From assembly GCA_030043545.1 (NCBI GenBank), contig JASHXM010000191.1, forward strand, positions 1 through 6,237: a DNA stretch of 6,237 nucleotides. Reading direction: 5' to 3'. The notes beneath the pieces were generated by a model that had not been told where the DNA came from, made no database searches, and saw only the letters and a list, made by a program, of their open reading frames with translations. Position numbers and translations under genes: made by a program. Of the stretch, positions 5,177-6,237 are shown in pieces (the first letter of the stretch is position 1; each line of letters starts with the position of its first letter). The stretch comes from Thermoplasmata archaeon (GTDB taxonomy: Archaea; Thermoplasmatota; Thermoplasmata; Lutacidiplasmatales; UBA184).

Positions 5177-6237
5177 ATGGAGCAACGCCCATCGCCCGCG
5201 CCAGGGGGATTCGCGGCGGCCGAGCATCGGGCCGGAACCCGGCGACCTGTACTCCAGTGCTCTCTGTTCGGCCTAGTCATCGTCGTCCTGCTCGCGTCGA
5301 GCACCGGGTCCGCAATTGCGTCCACCCCGCTCTCGGCCCCAGCGCCTCCCGCCCAGGCAGTGCACCCGGACCAATCACCGCCCTCCGATTGGGTCTGCGG
5401 AACCTTCACAGCCTCCCTCGCGATCACCTCTCCGGCCCCTGCCGCTGGGCCGGCCGGAACCCACCTCACGCTCGTGGGATCGGGATTCTACGCGTCGGGT
5501 CACACGGGGTACATCGAACTGGAGCTGACGGACGAGTCGGGCACCCCCCTCCTCCCCCTGGGAACGATCTCGAGCGGGACCCCGGAGCCGTTCACGGTGA
5601 ACCTCGACTTTCCGGACACCAGCACGTACGGGGGACTCACGCTCGGTACGTACTACATCTGGGCAGCGAATCAAACGGAACCGGCCGTGTGTGCCTACAC
5701 CACCTTCACACTGACCGGCGTCAACCCGGGCCTCGCGTGCTTCTACTTCACGCCCGAACTCAACGTGACCTCGCCCGTCCCAGCGACCGGTGGCGCCAAC
5801 GCTCCGGTGACCTTGCAGGGAAGCGGGTTCCAGGACGACAATCTGACCTACATCTACTGGGCCGCGCCCGACGGCACGTTACTGACGTATCTCGTGACCG
5901 TGACTTCGAGCGACGTCGGGGGGTGGTTCAACGTCACCGTGAACGTCCCCACGGGCGACCCGATCGGACCCTACTTCTTCTGGGCGACGGGCGGCGACGA
6001 TTACTGCGCCGGGGCGATGTTCAACCTCACGGCCGTGCCGACGCTCGTGCTGACCCCCGACTCCGGGGCCGGCGGTACCCTCGTGACGGCGACGGGGTAC
6101 GGATTCTCGACCACCGACAGCGGGGTCAACCTCACGGGAGCGGTGCTCCTGTTCCCCCTCCCCTGCGCGGTGAGCGGCGGTGCGATCACGGGGAGCTGCC
6201 AGTTCCAGGTGGACGGCGGACTCGCCGGTCCGCAGAC
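5177..6237 (+). CDS. large secreted surface protein with IPT/TIG-like repeats, N-terminal part (runs off window)
   Basis: The first 353 codons of a longer protein with no stop before the window edge. A hydrophobic segment at about 29-47 (LFGLVIVVLLASSTGSAIAS), preceded by TRRP, looks like a signal peptide or N-terminal anchor. A Pro/Ala-rich linker follows. After that come beta-rich repeats: C74...SPAPAAGPAGTHLTLVGSGF and C188...SPVPATGGANAPVTLQGSGF are 114 residues apart with identical internal spacing, and a third unit begins near 290 (DSGAGGTLVTATGYGF) and is cut by the window end. The S-P...G..VTL.GSGF pattern is that of IPT/TIG Ig-like domains. Late in each unit another Cys recurs (C172, C277). 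Six N-x-S/T sequons (N165, 196, 222, 252, 283, 318) fit an N-glycosylated archaeal cell-surface or S-layer-associated protein. The start may instead be TTG 5141. Confidence 0.85.
   Translation, partial: MEQRPSPAPGGFAAAEHRAGTRRPVLQCSLFGLVIVVLLASSTGSAIASTPLSAPAPPAQAVHPDQSPPSDWVCGTFTASLAITSPAPAAGPAGTHLTLVGSGFYASGHTGYIELELTDESGTPLLPLGTISSGTPEPFTVNLDFPDTSTYGGLTLGTYYIWAANQTEPAVCAYTTFTLTGVNPGLACFYFTPELNVTSPVPATGGANAPVTLQGSGFQDDNLTYIYWAAPDGTLLTYLVTVTSSDVGGWFNVTVNVPTGDPIGPYFFWATGGDDYCAGAMFNLTAVPTLVLTPDSGAGGTLVTATGYGFSTTDSGVNLTGAVLLFPLPCAVSGGAITGSCQFQVDGGLAGPQ

Overview
The window is GC-rich DNA (about two-thirds G+C by eye). I read it as chromosomal sequence from an uncultivated archaeon, most likely a high-GC member of the Thermoplasmatota. 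The hints are a DUF981-type membrane protein (an archaeal family), short or leaderless-looking 5' leaders behind AT-rich TATA-like patches, and a large secreted protein made of Ig-like repeats and dense in N-glycosylation sequons. This is inference from gene content: there is no rRNA, tRNA or taxonomic marker gene here.

Layout. (1) Positions 90-1930, minus strand: three membrane-protein genes. Transcription runs from a 4-TM protein at 1930, through a tightly coupled DUF981-like 6-TM protein (3-nt gap), to a small 2-TM protein about 200 nt further on. The probable promoter at 1961-1987 is followed by a perfect 8-bp dyad just before the start. (2) Positions 1981-2287: a divergent intergenic region with several strong inverted repeats. 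(3) Positions 2288-2659, plus: a DUF1801-family protein. (4) Positions 2660-2882: a gap between convergent genes with a 14-bp perfect palindrome and no credible gene. (5) Positions 2883-3695, minus: a cytosolic papain-fold (cysteine-peptidase-like) protein with visible Cys and His but no obvious catalytic Asn. (6) Positions 3904-4383, plus: an SRPBCC/START-like ligand-binding protein, divergent from gene 5. (7) Positions 4380-4804, minus: a 51-codon acidic small ORF with an excellent Shine-Dalgarno, then a coding-like stretch without a good start and broken by an in-frame TAG. This is either a decayed gene, a frameshifted gene, or recoding. (8) Positions 4805-5140: a gap between divergent genes, packed with hairpin-forming repeats between 4847 and 4989. 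(9) From 5177 (possibly 5141) to the window end, plus: the N-terminal part of a large secreted surface protein with about 114-residue IPT/TIG-like repeats, cut by the window edge.

The genes do not form one pathway. The membrane operon and the surface protein are both envelope functions. The DUF1801, papain-like and SRPBCC genes look like independent single-gene cytosolic units. I did not find a convincing new multi-gene system. The items most worth a second look are the amber-interrupted locus at 4380-4651, the hairpin cluster at 4847-4989, and the papain-like protein lacking the Asn. No mobile element, CRISPR array, tRNA or rRNA was seen. Positions 1-89 and 369-571 show nothing I can call a gene.
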